DNA of 64,000 bases from Nectonema munidae (GCA_030549495.1 JAUIRK010001047.1:248001-312000); one strand, 5' to 3'; positions 24,301-32,549 are shown, numbered from the stretch's first letter. A program made the numbers and translations. Notes: generated by a model from the sequence alone, not told the origin.

Positions 24301-27215
24301 TGGACTATTCGATCCCAGACAATTTGGTCTCAGACCATTTGAATACTACTAAAATATCCTATTAGGATAATTTGGTCCTAGTAAGGTTTTTTATTTTTCG
24401 TTATGGTAATAAGACAAAAACCATTTTACGTTATTTTTTCTAACTATGAGGAAAGTGGGCTTGATATGGGATCGAACCTTGAGCTCTTGACTTATCGAAA
24501 CCCAGAATCTAACTAACCTTACTCACGCCCACTCTTATTTATGTATAATTATAATTATTTATGGTTTGCTAAAAAAGTGTTTTATGCAAAGAGTTGTATA
24601 TTCTCTAATTGTGATACTATATGATGTAAACACGCATTTTTTCCAGAATCAAATCCCCTAGTACGGTATTATCCTATCCTAAGAAACACATATTTTCTTT
24701 TATTCCAGAACCAAATGGTTCTAGTACCTTATTATCCTAGTGCTAAATGATCTCAGACCAAATTGTTTGAAATCAAATAGTGATCGACCAAATTGTCCAA
24801 TAGCAAATTTTTCTGTCACCATTTATTATAATAACAAATCCTTCCACAGCAAAAGTGCAAACTGTTGTACAAGATATTATCGAATTGAGGATAAATAGCA
24901 AAGAGTGAGTTATGAAATTTTGCTCCACAAACAACCAAGGCTAAATAAATGTTATCAGGTAACGCTAAATGGCATACCATCTAAATATTCAAGCTTAGTC
25001 AGATAGAAAATGAGACCATGAAAATTTGTTTCAGAGATGAAATGAATGCACTCAAGTTCTCAAATATTCTAAATTAACAATTTTTAAACGTGAGTCTTAA
25101 GAGAATGACAAAAAATTTTAAAGCCATTATAAATAACTATTTTAAATAAAAAGGTTACAAAATTGTTTAAAACTGTTCAAAAGTTTTCAATAAGGTTTAA
25201 TAACTTATCAGTAATAATTTTTTTAATCCCTTTTTAAACCTTTGGGGGAAATGTGATACGGGTGTAGCAAGAAATGAAAAACTTCTCCTTCTAATATACC
25301 AAATTTTGATTCCTCGCAATATTAAAAGATCTTTCTTTAAAAGTGATTATAAAGGGATGCATTAAACAATTTGACGCAGTGATTCCAAAGCTTATCCAGC
25401 CCACTACCCAAATTTAACTTTTGGAAAGGCCAATTACCCCATCGCCTCCAAAAAATGCATATCCATGAATGAATATTTAATGCACCCCTTTTCCCTACAA
25501 AAATTTGCTACGCGTGCACGAAATAGAGTATTTTTGTGTTCGTATATATGCATACACATATTCTCATCATTTGAAATTATTTCCTAGAATTTTATTGAAA
25601 AAAATTTATTAAGAAAAATGATAGTCGTTAAATAAGAAAGAGAAATCATAAAGATAGGTGCGATATCTTAGCTCTAATATGTTTTGATGATTCAAATAAA
25701 AACTGGAAGAAAAGATGATGAATAAATGCTTGTCTCGTTAAAATGCTTGCTTTTAACTTGCTACAACAACAAAAAAAGTCTGTATTCTCGTAAAAAAACT
25801 TATGTAGGAAAAAGATTTTCTATAAATTACTTAGGATTCATTACCCTTCAAAAATTCCCAAATTAACCCAAAGGGTCATTTACCCCTACTTTAGGAGATT
25901 TGACGCTATAAAGGAAAAACATTGAAAAACGATGTTTTAAATTATGAAAAGTTTGTTATGTGTGCAAAAGGATTACGGCCTTTGAAGAATGATTCTCATC
26001 ATGTAGTAAGGCCCTTTTTGAGCGAGATAGTTCAAGGAGGCGATGATGTGGTAGTATTTGTTGTCCTGCTCATCACTCAATTCTGCACTACAAGCATCCA
26101 CCAAGCTTTTGACTTCCTCTCCAAACGTATAGAAGTGAAATTTATCATCCATGATCAAGGCACCATCTCCAACTTAAGCGAAAATTTTAATATAATAATC
26201 CTCTCCAATCCTCCCTGTTCTTAGTTACCTGCCAAAGAAAATAAAGTCAAATATTATTTGGATACGTTAAATCTTCAAAAAATGGTTCATTTCTATCTTT
26301 TTGATTTAATAAAACGAGACAAAAATTATTCAAATGTTTTTATCGAATCAGATCAAAGAGTTTGCGTACTCTTACCGAGGATTTTTTGCAATCGTATTAT
26401 CGAAAAACACTCTTTTCATAGCAAATAGAAGAATAGAAGAAAAAGAAGAAATTTTTAGTTAATACTTTAACTAATATTTGAATTATATAAAAATCATATA
26501 AGCTGGGTTACAAGTCATTTGAATAAAATGCAGTATAAAATACAAAATTAGTTAAAGATAGTAAAAAGATGGGTGACTGGCGATTAATATATTTAGGATT
26601 TAAAATTTAAAGAATATATATTTATATTTTGACTGAAAGCTGGACGTTTAAATTTCATTGATTTTGTAAAAGAGACGTAAAGTAAGCTTGCAAAACGTAT
26701 GCTTTCTCCCGTGGCCTTGCCAGACAACTAAAACACATTTTTTTTTCAATAAAAAAATTATTTTTATTAATTTGAAATTTTAATTAAAATTATTAGTTGA
26801 GTAGTTAATTCTTGTAAAATTTTTTAGTTTCTTAGTTAGAAGAATTGATCAACTCATAAGTTTATAATTTGAAAGAATGGTAAAATTTATTTTAACGAGG
26901 CGAAGATTAGGCCCCCAAATTTTCAAGAATGAAAGTATTCTTTGCAAAGCCAGTACTATTTCAATATTGTGAAAATTTGCTCTCAGAAATATGAAAGTGC
27001 TCCTTACTCAAAATGTGATTTTCTAGAAGAACTTGCAAAACAGCGATCACTTGACTTCTCGTTTGCAAGACGGATCCTTGTTGCAGCATCCAAGATGTAA
27101 TGTCATAGCCATTTGCAGAGCCTACTTCATGGTGCATTCCTTTTTGCTTGGCAAAGATAGAAGGCTTACTCTTCACCATTTCCCTGTATAGAGATTGTCC
27201 AACACACAGGATTTG
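3171..27215 (-). CDS. Epac: EPAC-type cAMP-regulated Rap guanine-nucleotide exchange factor (multi-exon gene, incomplete at both ends)
   Basis: Joined exons give about 690 residues: DEP (about 1-115), cyclic-nucleotide-binding domain (about 140-280), REM (about 295-405), Ras-association (about 463-545) and CDC25/RasGEF (about 550-690). The family loads GTP onto Rap1/Rap2 when cAMP binds, downstream of adenylyl cyclase, at membranes reached through the DEP domain. The phosphate-binding cassette reads [16 protein letters not shown]: Lys replaces the Glu of protein kinase A, the EPAC hallmark, and the phosphate-contacting Arg is kept. Exons, in transcription order: 27215-27008, 26172-25977, 21777-21555, 21246-20990, 20299-20115, 16496-16350, 15602-15432, 14620-14379, 10664-10542, 8770-8592, 3309-3171. 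All junction phases agree except 8592/3309, where a conserved GEF segment is unplaced. Only one CNB domain is visible, as in EPAC1, but a second could lie upstream. RAPGEF2/6 is excluded because DEP precedes CNB and no PDZ domain is seen. Family assignment is secure; gene ends are not. Confidence 0.93.
3545..3740. repeat. Short element with GACATTT word repeats in inverted ends
   Basis: The left end has CGGACATTTGGCGGAATGG. The right end has GAAATGTCGATTTCGC, then AAATGTCCGTTC and AAATGTCC. The word GGACATTT and its reverse complement therefore recur at the two ends in inverted orientation about 190 bp apart. It resembles the word-repeat elements at 22.2, 24.3 and 49.4-51.5 kb. Family unknown. 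Confidence 0.45.
3978..4250. mobile_element. Probable hAT-like MITE remnant (GGCGGATCTAGA end)
   Basis: The left end reads CACTGGCGGATCTAGAATC followed by a G-rich tract. The right end, read inward on the other strand, is CAGCTGCAGATACAGAGGGG. The two ends are imperfect inverted repeats and the GGCGGATC(C/T)AGAA motif recurs at 32.79 kb. I could not see a clear 8-bp target duplication. Confidence 0.35.
6780..7240 (+). pseudogene. Degenerate LINE reverse-transcriptase fragment
   Basis: Scattered plus-strand frames give [15 protein letters not shown], then [11 protein letters not shown], then fragments resembling the LINE RT segment in which F-G-F-M-P-G is followed by a T-x-x-A-I-F-I-x-R-Q-L helix and a V-D-L-x-K-A-F-D active-site region. 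FGFMPSKA is the clearest match. Stops and frame changes are frequent, so this is an old fossil. A short frame at 6476-6667 just upstream may belong to the same element. It lies in the Epac 8591-3310 intron region. Confidence 0.5.
7278..7425. other. Homopolymer block, probable assembly or sequencing artefact
   Basis: Long uninterrupted runs of A, G and C follow one another (about 18 A, 8 G, 17 C, 18 A, 6 G) with almost no other sequence. Purely homopolymeric switches like this are unusual in genomic DNA and more typical of low-quality consensus. A frame across it encodes Lys, Gly and Pro runs and is meaningless. Confidence 0.6.
7609..8246 (+). mobile_element. hAT element, 638 bp, internally deleted, with perfect 8-bp target duplication
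   Basis: Terminal inverted repeats TAGGGTGTCCAC and, inverted at the right end, TAGTGTGTCCAC are flanked by identical 8-bp copies of ATTTAGGG (7601-7608 and 8247-8254), the hAT hallmark. Several copies of the palindrome TTCCCCGGGGAA sit just inside both ends (7650, 8169, 8205), likely transposase-binding words. Inside is only the C-terminal dimerisation part of a transposase (7850-8092). The perfect duplication suggests a fairly recent insertion into this Epac intron. Confidence 0.92.
7850..8092 (+). pseudogene. hAT transposase C-terminal fragment
   Basis: An 80-residue frame carries the hAT dimerisation signature: [14 protein letters not shown] followed by [16 protein letters not shown] (family: P-x-S-E-R-x-F-S, then a helix ending in the L-x-F-L-x-x-N region). 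The catalytic DDE part and the BED finger are missing, so this copy could move only with help from a full-length relative elsewhere. Confidence 0.8.
8592..8770 (-). CDS. Epac: Epac exon: CDC25/RasGEF core
   Basis: The exon is 179 bp with acceptor TTTTCTCACCAG and donor GTACTT, phase 0 in and phase 2 out. [19 protein letters not shown] followed by [13 protein letters not shown] is the Rap-GEF signature (EPAC: L-R-R-F-N-E-I-Q-F-W-V-V-T-E-I-C). The next EPAC segment (C-K-E-Y-K-N-L-N-S-F-F-A-I-V-M-G-L) should follow in a phase-2 exon but was not found in the 5.3-kb intron region. Confidence 0.93.
9436..9490. repeat. Possible pogo/Tigger-like transposon end
   Basis: AAATCCCTGTTATCCGGCC, then CACTAACCCGAATCC, resembles the CGATTATCCGA-type termini of pogo/Tigger elements. 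A similar word in the same orientation (CTCGATTATCCGACAACCAC) lies at 11420-11445 and a weaker one (CAGTCAATCCCCGATAAT) near 5301. No transposase frame was recognised between them. Confidence 0.3.
10542..10664 (-). CDS. Epac: Epac exon: start of CDC25/RasGEF catalytic domain
   Basis: The exon is 123 bp, phase 0 at both ends, with donor [23 protein letters not shown] matches EPAC S-S-K-D-L-A-Y-Q-M-T-I-Y-D-W-E-L-F, the first helices of the RasGEF domain. The acceptor TTTAAG at 10665 fits the phase left by the preceding exon. Confidence 0.88.
12194..12421 (+). pseudogene. BED-type zinc-finger fragment of a ZBED/FAM200-like hAT transposase
   Basis: The 75-residue frame reads [15 protein letters not shown], then [19 protein letters not shown] and HLKTKH. 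This is the N-terminal C2H2 BED finger (C-x2-C ... H-x4-H) of the ZBED5/FAM200 family of hAT transposases, where K-Y-x-x-x-Y-L-x-Y-G-F and C-x-x-C-x-x-x-L-x-N-E-S-M-K-P are typical. It stops after the finger; the catalytic portion is not nearby. It is intronic to Epac on the opposite strand. Confidence 0.7.
12513..12642. mobile_element. 130-bp piggyBac-type MITE flanked by TTAA
   Basis: TTAA at 12509-12512 and 12643-12646 flank ends CCCATTAAGCCCC and, inverted, CCCATTAAGTACC. A 16-bp palindrome GTTCCCATTTGGGAAC lies about 16 bp inside the left end. A second copy in opposite orientation is at about 42640-42764. There is no coding capacity. Confidence 0.85.
13496..13810. mobile_element. 315-bp MITE with poly-C tracts and perfect 8-bp target duplication
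   Basis: The ends are CAGGCTCGTAGCCAGCGAGG and, inverted, CAGGCTCGTAGCTAGGA. The identical octamer TATTGAAG flanks both sides (13488-13495 and 13811-13818). Long C runs lie near both ends and the interior is itself an imperfect palindrome around 13660. CAG ends with an 8-bp duplication indicate a non-autonomous hAT-like element. It is inside an Epac intron; no coding function. Confidence 0.9.
14050..14094. repeat. Solo hAT terminus
   Basis: Read on the minus strand the sequence is CAGTGTTTCCCTAACTTTTT followed by GAGTCATGCCCCA, a typical hAT/Charlie-style end. I found no partner end nearby, so this is a truncated relic. Confidence 0.4.
14379..14620 (-). CDS. Epac: Epac exon: Ras-association (ubiquitin-like) domain
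   Basis: The exon is 242 bp with acceptor TTCTTTATTTTAG, phase 1 in and phase 0 out at donor GTAAAT. The product has the RA-domain layout: a first strand ([10 protein letters not shown] in the joined frame), [20 protein letters not shown] as strand and helix (EPAC: T-I-R-V-P-V-A-T-S-V-K-E-V-I), then [13 protein letters not shown] and CQLFILPSK. In EPAC2 this domain binds Ras-GTP. The next intron (3.7 kb) contains two MITEs and a BED-finger transposase fragment. Confidence 0.82.
15432..15602 (-). CDS. Epac: Epac exon: linker between REM and Ras-association domains
   Basis: The exon is 171 bp, bounded by acceptor TTTTATTCCCTAG and donor GTGAGT, phase 1 in and out. [18 protein letters not shown] corresponds to the helix after REM in EPAC (A-L-K-E-Q-L-P-E-L). 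The second half, rich in Ser, Asn and Lys, matches the variable EPAC linker before the Ras-association domain. Splice sites are strong; sequence similarity is modest. Confidence 0.75.
16350..16496 (-). CDS. Epac: Epac exon: REM domain, second part
   Basis: The exon is 147 bp, entering in phase 1 after an AAAAAAG acceptor and leaving in phase 1 at [17 protein letters not shown] and the following [14 protein letters not shown] align with EPAC V-I-R-L-V-L-Q-W-A-A-M-Y and M-A-F-L-E-E-F-Y. The acceptor lacks a long pyrimidine tract, but the phase agrees with both neighbours. Confidence 0.75.
17128..17225 (+). repeat. tRNA-derived SINE copy
   Basis: A tRNA-like head has an A-box-like stretch (TAGCATGGTGACTAGA) and a B-box match GGTTCGATTCT about 40 bp downstream. 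A short GT run follows. It lies in the 20114-16497 intron of Epac. Confidence 0.6.
18490..19060 (+). other. Stretch with one short open frame, unassigned
   Basis: This region is less AT-rich than its surroundings and contains an 80-codon plus-strand frame (18815-19054, including [16 protein letters not shown]). I do not recognise the product and see no splice or promoter context. It lies antisense to an Epac intron and is more likely part of an unclassified repeat than a gene. Confidence 0.25.
19071..19351. mobile_element. 281-bp MITE with CACTGAAAA ends, intact copy
   Basis: The left end CACTGAAAACAAAAAGTGC and the inverted right end CACTAAAAATAAAAAGTGGT form terminal inverted repeats flanked by TA on both sides, suggesting a Tc1/mariner-type non-autonomous element. 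The same element occurs at 42501-42852 with another MITE inserted into it. No coding capacity. Confidence 0.8.
20115..20299 (-). CDS. Epac: Epac exon: start of REM (RasGEF N-terminal) domain
   Basis: The exon is 185 bp with a strong GTAAGG donor. It reads [15 protein letters not shown], corresponding to the EPAC REM opening S-G-T-P-E-K-I-L-E-H-F-L-E. The rest is poorly conserved but keeps the spacing to the next REM helix. The REM domain stabilises the catalytic hairpin of the CDC25 domain. A 3.6-kb intron follows, carrying a MITE (19071-19351) and a SINE (17128-17225). Confidence 0.85.
20484..20718. mobile_element. Degenerate hAT-like MITE
   Basis: The left end CAGTCTTTTCAAAAAGTTTC and the inverted right end CAGTGGTTCCCAAACTGATT are related hAT-type termini about 235 bp apart. 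The interior includes GCGACCC, frequent in such ends. The flanking octamers CTCTAAGT and ATTTAAAT agree at only 5 of 8 positions, suggesting an old insertion. Confidence 0.5.
20990..21246 (-). CDS. Epac: Epac exon: phosphate-binding cassette and hinge/lid of the cAMP-binding domain
   Basis: The exon is 257 bp, with acceptor AATAG before 21246 and donor GTATGC after 20990, phase 0 in and phase 2 out. [16 protein letters not shown] is the phosphate-binding cassette with the conserved Arg; the Lys where protein kinase A has Glu is typical of EPAC. It continues with the hinge helix ([15 protein letters not shown]) and [16 protein letters not shown], matching the EPAC stretch N-T-V-R-L-K-E-H-D-Q-D-V-L-V-L-E that links CNB to the REM domain. 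Confidence 0.94.
21274..21481. repeat. Imperfect GT/CA microsatellite inside the CNB-splitting intron of Epac
   Basis: About 200 bp of GT dinucleotides broken by GC and AT dinucleotides fills most of the 308-bp intron between the two cAMP-binding-domain exons (intron 21554-21247). On the transcript it reads as CA repeats, which hnRNP L is known to bind. Long open frames across it encode only Cys/Val or His/Thr runs and are artefacts. Confidence 0.97.
21555..21777 (-). CDS. Epac: Epac exon: first half of the cAMP-binding domain
   Basis: The exon is 223 bp, starting right after an AAG acceptor at 21778 and ending at a GTATTT donor in phase 0. It includes [16 protein letters not shown] and [17 protein letters not shown], the N-terminal helices and first beta strands of the EPAC CNB domain (EPAC: S-W-Y-I-I-L-K-G-S-V-N-V-V-I-Y-G-K). 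The splice junction after IYGK falls between beta strands just before the phosphate-binding cassette, and the following 308-bp intron is mostly a CA/GT microsatellite. Confidence 0.92.
22241..22653. mobile_element. 413-bp inverted-repeat element built from CGAAATACAC words
   Basis: The ends are CTGCTCTTAATATTGAAATA and, inverted, CTGCTCTTAATTCCGAAATA. Inside the left end the word (C/T)GAAATACAC recurs at about 10-bp spacing at least four times; inside the right end its reverse complement (GTATTTCGG, GTGTATTTCGG) recurs. There is no coding frame. Superfamily is not evident and no target duplication is clear. Confidence 0.7.
23523..23778 (-). CDS. Unidentified possible first coding exon nested in an Epac intron
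   Basis: Not recognised. An ATG at 23778 opens a frame whose first 25 residues ([16 protein letters not shown], then FLFSVFASG) are hydrophobic and look like a signal peptide. A basic stretch with two Cys follows ([15 protein letters not shown]), then [17 protein letters not shown], ending KDILEHG at a strong GTGAGTAC donor (phase 1). An internal acceptor (TTTCTTTTTAG at 23720) would instead make this a 197-bp phase-2 to phase-1 exon. It is not part of the Epac coding path, because Epac exons 25977 and 21777 join in perfect phase across it. It could be a nested gene, an alternative exon or a decayed mobile-element frame. Confidence 0.3.
24265..24820. mobile_element. Word-repeat element with AGGACAATTTGGT ends, carrying a SINE
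   Basis: The left arm (24265-24375) repeats AGGACAATTTGG, CAGACAATTTGGTCTC and GGATAATTTGGTCCTAG. The right arm (24640-24820) holds the reverse complements, e.g. AGACCAAATTGT and GACCAAATTGTCCAATAG, plus CTAGTACCTTATTATCCTAG. A tRNA-type SINE (24465-24535) lies between the arms. No coding frame was found. Family unknown. Confidence 0.6.
24465..24535 (-). repeat. tRNA-derived SINE head
   Basis: On the minus strand, GTGAGTAAGGTTAGTTAGAT is followed about 30 bp later by the B-box-like AGGTTCGATCCC. It matches the copy at 56915-57010 (GTAAGGTTGGTTAGATAG, GGGTTCGATTC) in spacing and sequence, so both belong to one SINE family. Confidence 0.6.
25977..26172 (-). CDS. Epac: Epac exon: end of DEP domain and linker to CNB
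   Basis: Acceptor CGCTTAAG precedes 26172 and donor GTAATC follows 25977. The exon is 196 bp, phase 1 in and phase 2 out. It contains DDKFHFYTF, the last DEP strand (EPAC: D-K-Y-L-F-Y-R-F), and ends with MMRIILQRP, matching the EPAC linker M-R-M-I-L-R-K-P just before the CNB domain. The P codon is completed by the next exon at 21777. Confidence 0.85.
27008..27215 (-). CDS. Epac: Epac exon: N-terminal part of DEP domain
   Basis: Acceptor AACTTTCAG precedes 27215 and donor GTAAGG follows 27008. The exon is 208 bp, starts in phase 0 and ends in phase 1. It encodes the DEP core with [11 protein letters not shown] and [14 protein letters not shown], matching the EPAC pattern G-T-E-L-V-D-W-M and the following T-R-x-Q-A-V helix. 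The stretch before it ([12 protein letters not shown]) aligns with the helix that opens the EPAC DEP domain. The DEP domain targets EPAC to membranes. No start codon lies in the exon, so at least one more 5' exon is needed; I found none between 27.2 kb and the hAT element at 27.6 kb. Confidence 0.85.
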
Positions 27216-27610
27216 CTGAAAGTTTATCTTAATCAAATTTAAAACATGACGTATCCTAATTCCACTCATAAAAGGTGAAGTGAAAGATAGAGCGGCCATT
27301 AATGATTTCGGGACACTGCGTTAAAAGACTAATAGCAACCCCTAATAACAACTACTCATATAAGCGCAGGTTCTTATTGGTTATCTCTCCGACGCCCCTC
27401 TCCCTACTCCAAAATTTTGATTATGAAAAAGTTGAATAAAAGAGATATCAGCAAAAAAATGTTATTTTGATAATTCTTTTTTATTTATCTTTTTCATAGT
27501 ACAATTTTTTTTAGTGATTTTCATATTTAACTTTTTCGCAATAAAAATTTTGGCAGGGGGAAGATGTAGACAATAAGTGCGCCCCAATTTGTATAAATGT
27601 GTATCTCTGT

Positions 27611-29246
27611 CAGTGTTTCCCAACCTAGGTACAAATTACCATAATATGAGATATGCGACAATATATGTGTTGTGCTTAAAAAGTTTTAATAGAGGAAAAT
27701 CTGAAACCAGGAAAGCTGAACGAACATCTGATAAAATTTCAACCCCGTAGTGTCTGTCCCCCCGAATATTACATTTTTTCAACAAAAGTCAAACAATTTG
27801 AATGCTGTGAAGTTTGGGAAAAGTGACCGTGCATCATCACTGAGGCCTGCAGTTGAAGCTTCGTATTCGCTGAAGAGTAGATTTTGCCATGCTCCATAAT
27901 GTTTGAAAATTATGTCGACTAGACCAAGCCAAAATATCCAATAGAATTTTATCCTCCAACAACACAATTGAGAGAAAGATAGAGGATCTCAATGCAGGCA
28001 TTATTGAACTTTCTGAGGTATTACAAAGCTTATATGCAAAAATTTCATTGGAATTGAATTTGATGAAAACACTGATGTTGTTTTGTGCCGATCGTGTTCA
28101 TTAGATAAGTTCTTCAAGGTAGTATTAAAGACGTATCTGATGGATTGTGGACAAGAAAAAAAGAGGCAGATATCTTCAACCCACTAAGTGGTTCCTGAGA
28201 AAGATAGGTCTAGTTTGGAACACGAAAATCTACTGTACACTACTGAAGTTAGCTAGAAGTCACTTGGGAAAGTCTTTGTTCGTGTTTTTACTTCTCTCTG
28301 AAATCCTTCTTATGACTATACTTCATTTATTTTAATAGGATAAGATCTCATCCTTCCCGAATCTGTTTACGATGAATTATGGTTCTCGTGTTTGTGCTAC
28401 CTACGTGATACCTTTGGAGAGATGAATCCAGAAACCTTAAATTTCAAGGAAGAGAGAGCACGTCCGAGAAGCTTCTGAAATACATCGCTACCCCTTTGTA
28501 GAAAACTGCAACTATGGATCAGACGTGTTCGAAATGGAGACTTCCACTAATTTTAACCTTGAATCATTTAGATTTCTTCAGCCATATGAAGACAGACATT
28601 AGAGATGATCACCTGACCGCGATCTTACAAAGCGTTCAGAAGTACTTCCAAGATTTCAATAGTAGACGCAGAGAATTGATAAGAAACCCTTTTAAAATAA
28701 GAATTTATCACACTCATGACAAAAAGCATGAAACTAATGTTTTGAGACCAAGACTGATCTAAGCGCCTTCTGGATCTTTGGCTTGCAGAATATACGAACA
28801 CTAACCTTTCGAGCAGTACAAATTCTCCCAGCATTTATCACTTATCTCTGAGAGCAAGCTTTTTGTACCGTCTTTGAAATGCAGGTCAAAAAACGTAACA
28901 GACTTTACCTACCAACTTATGTCAGCCTAGCCCTTTGTGTCACCAGCCTAGAATAGAAATTAAATGAAAGGATAAAGCATAAAACGATCACTTTTTAGGT
29001 TTGTATTAGTATTGTATTAAATATTTTGCTTTTATGATACAATAAATAAAAATGGAAAAGTTTACATTTGTGCTGGATCCTAAAATATATATACACCCAA
29101 TGGGGAGGCGGGATGTTATATGACCTATGCAGTTCATTGAGAAAGAAAAGAAGGCATCCGATATTGCCGATTATATCTTTAATGGCGTAATTGGCAATTG
29201 CGAATCCCATTTTGGGGTAATTACTTCGAAAGGTTGGGAAACACTG
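27611..29246 (+). mobile_element. hAT element, 1.6 kb, decayed, ZBED5-like
   Basis: The left end CAGTGTTTCCCAACCTAGG and the inverted right end CAGTGTTTCCCAACCTTTCG are matching hAT termini. The flanking octamers ATCTCTGT and GTCTATGT agree at 6 of 8 bases, an eroded target duplication. Between them lies a broken plus-strand transposase (27960-28900). It sits just upstream of the first visible Epac exon, antisense to the gene. Confidence 0.8.
27960..28900 (+). pseudogene. hAT transposase pseudogene (ZBED5/GTF2IRD2-like)
   Basis: Several frames recall the family in order: TIERKIEDLN (helix before the first catalytic Asp), LMKTLMLF beside D-E-S-T-D-type sequence, GEMNPETLNF (family: L-N-E-L-N-x-S-L-Q-G), FFSHMKTDIRDDHLTAIL with QKYFQDF, then FWIFGLQN and FRAVQIL near the C-terminal dimerisation region. 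Frame changes and stops are numerous and no full-length frame survives. Confidence 0.55.
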
Positions 29247-31135
29247 GTCTATGTATATTAGTGTGTATTTTTAGTGTGGATGTGTAAATATCCAACAATT
29301 TCTTCTATCTGATCTCTTATGGCATCCAATAGTGAATAGAAGAATGATCTCCATACTTGTACAGATATCGATGTCACGATCAAGAATGTATCCTAATTCC
29401 AATACTAGGCCTATAGCCTACCTTAATGTAACGACCACGTGCAATTGCCCTTAATCATCCGAGCTTCGCTAAAGGTAGAGTGCTGTGTTTGCACCTAGAA
29501 CTAACGATGAATGTTTGATGCTGGATTTGAAGCCTAGACCTTGTGGTATGGAAGTAAGGCATCACAAAAACTTTTCCCATGGTTCATTGTAAATGATCAT
29601 TTTAACATCAATAGCATCATCGTCAATAACAACAACAACAACAAACGATCTTGCGCTATGTGAACGCTTTAAAATATGGTTTCGGCGAAACGGATTATTA
29701 TAACCAATGAATAAGGCCAACTAATTCACCTTAACTGAACCGGCATTAACAGGCTAATTCATTTAGCAAAACCTTTAGCAAATCATAATAAATTTGCCTA
29801 TATATAAACTTTTAGATATCATGTTATTTTAAAAACGCTATTCCATAACCATATTTTCATGTTCTGTTACTTGTATTTATTGTAATTATGTTCAAATTTT
29901 CTTGACGAACTATTTTTGTATCTTATGTTTATCTACGAACTCAAAATGTTGCCAAAATTAACCAATTAAAAGATATTAAGCAATGAGTTAACCGGCTAAC
30001 CAAAAGACGGTTAATATTATCATAGAGACTTAAACAAACGCTATTTACTCATCTATCTACTCAACTATTAATTTTTGACATACAAAAGTTACAACGTGCA
30101 AAATATCATCATTTCCATCGTTCATCTTATTCATTTTAATCAATCCAAGTATTCATTATTTACCTAATAAATAATTATACTTATCATCTCTCTCACTATC
30201 ATCATCCCCATTCCATTTTATAATCTCTTCATCACCGTAATCAATCCACTACTGCAGAAATAAGATTATCATCACTATCATCATTCCATTATTTATAATC
30301 CTTTCATCATCAAGCATCGCCTTATTTTGTCATCGAATTTTTATCATTGTCATCATCATTCCAAATTCATAATCTCTTCATCATCATATCATAAATAACC
30401 AAACCAAACCAAACAGGCTTTATTTTGTCATTTTAATTATATTATTATTTAATATCCTAATCATCACCACTACGATGATCATCATCATCATCATCAATCC
30501 ATATTTATAATCTCTTCATCATTTTAACCGATCCATACTTACATTACCTGATTTACTATTTCACGTATAATTTAAGGCAGTAAAAAGTCAGAAATACAGT
30601 CAGATGTCCACTACGATTCAAACAAAATTAATCTATCTTTCAATTATCTTAGGATTAGTTCTCTTCTTTATAATGTTAAAGTTAAGTTCAAAACAGTGAA
30701 GAAATTTTTCAAAATTTGAAGAAATAACTTCCACAGTGAAAAAATTTTTTACCCTTATATCACAAACTCGAAAATTGAGATTTTATTGTCTTGAACATAT
30801 TTTTGGATAAAACAAACTCCGTCTTTTTTCCACCAAAACCTACTTTCTTTCTTCAAACTGTTTGATATACATTTCAGTATTTATATTTTCAAAAAGGAGT
30901 CTACATTATGCATTTCAACATTTCTTGCTCCTAACTTCACTACCTTATAACTTCATTAATTGATAAAGATTTATTGTTAAAGCGAAATTAATTATATTTT
31001 TACAAAATTTGTTTATAGCAAATACTTACAATACCTCTTGTTTATTATATATTATTTCATTGGCAAAAATTTCACTAAAACTTTTTCCCATTTCTTTCAA
31101 CCATTGTACAAAATATATATTGTGTTAAAGTTCAG

Positions 31136-31230
31136 TCATCATCATCATAACCTCATCATCACCACCTCAACATCATATCATCATCACATTATCATCATCA
31201 TCATCATCATTATCTCATCATCATCATCGA
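31136..31230. repeat. ATC trinucleotide microsatellite
   Basis: Tandem ATC/TCA units with some ACC and ATT interruptions. The frame across it encodes His/Ile/Ser runs only. Confidence 0.9.
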
Positions 31231-32549
31231 TTAATTTAATTCGAAATAAATTTTACATCAAATATTTTTGAAGGTTTTCTTTTGATCTTGTATTCTCCAA
31301 TAGATGATCTTCTTTTGTGTTTTTCATCTTTTTTAACATAAAAGTCAGCTACCATGATGTCATCTTCTTAAATAAAATCATATATCAGATTTGAAAATAA
31401 GTGAAATGTTAAAAAAATGTTCTTACATTTACACAAAAATTCTTTACACTTCCAGAAAACAAATTTTTTAAAGAAAGTGACAATTTAAAGTTTTGGTTTT
31501 AAAATTTTTTTATTCAAAATGAAGGTTCCAAAACTTTTGACAGCATTCAATTTTATTTCATCATAGTCAAAAATGTTAAATTATTGATTATAAAAATATT
31601 GTCCGAATAATTTTGCAATTTAAAAGAACATGAAAATTTTAGTTGTCACTTTTAGAAGACAAGCATGTGGCACAAACTTAGCGAAATTAAAAAATTATGG
31701 CATTTGCTCAAAAGCCTGAAAATTTGTTAATGTTTTTCCACTTTTATCATTTATTCTGTTCCTGGTTTGTATAAGTAAGTTCGTTGGTTAAGCAGATAAT
31801 TCATTGATTATTTAGTCACTTAGTTGGCTGGCGGAGTCTTTCATTGCGATTTATGAATGCCAAAAATATGGAATAAAATAAAGAGTTAGCAAGTTGTTAA
31901 AAAAATTATGCGTTTATTAGCTAAATTTTAAAATCAACATTTCAAAAATAACCACATTCCCTTAATAATTCAACTATTAGAAAGTAAATTATACCCAAAA
32001 AAAACGTTTTAGTGAAAAAAAATTTCAGGAAAAAATAAATTTTGAAAGAAATGTTTTAAATAGCATGTCAGGAAAATTTTTTCTGTATGAACTCTTTGCT
32101 TTATATTTAAAATATGCTACGAAACATTTTTTGTAAGAACATTTCTATAAATTCATCAATTTGACCTTTGAAAATATCCAAATTTTCATTACAATTAACA
32201 TCAAAATAAATATACTAATTTTAGCTAATACTAATTGCAGTTTGTTCATGAGATACAATTAAAACTTCATGTATAAAATCTATTCATGGTGCAAGATTCA
32301 CCGAAAGCAAAATTTGTTACTTATGTTTGCTAACACGTTCGTGATCTAATGGAAAAAATTTTTTTTTAATAAAAATTCGTTTTTTCAACTAATTTAAAAA
32401 AGTTAAATTGACTATTTTAGCTATAGTTATAGTACTGTTTTAGGTTAAAAATCTAAAGTTAATTCAACTTAAAATGGGGTTTTCTTACTAGTTCGTAATA
32501 GTTAATTTTTATAATTTTGTCACTACATGTTACTATTTTATTTTGGAAA

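Noticed and set aside
31038-31271. His/Ile/Ser-rich frame across the ATC repeat
   Set aside because: Product of a trinucleotide microsatellite with no conserved flanks.
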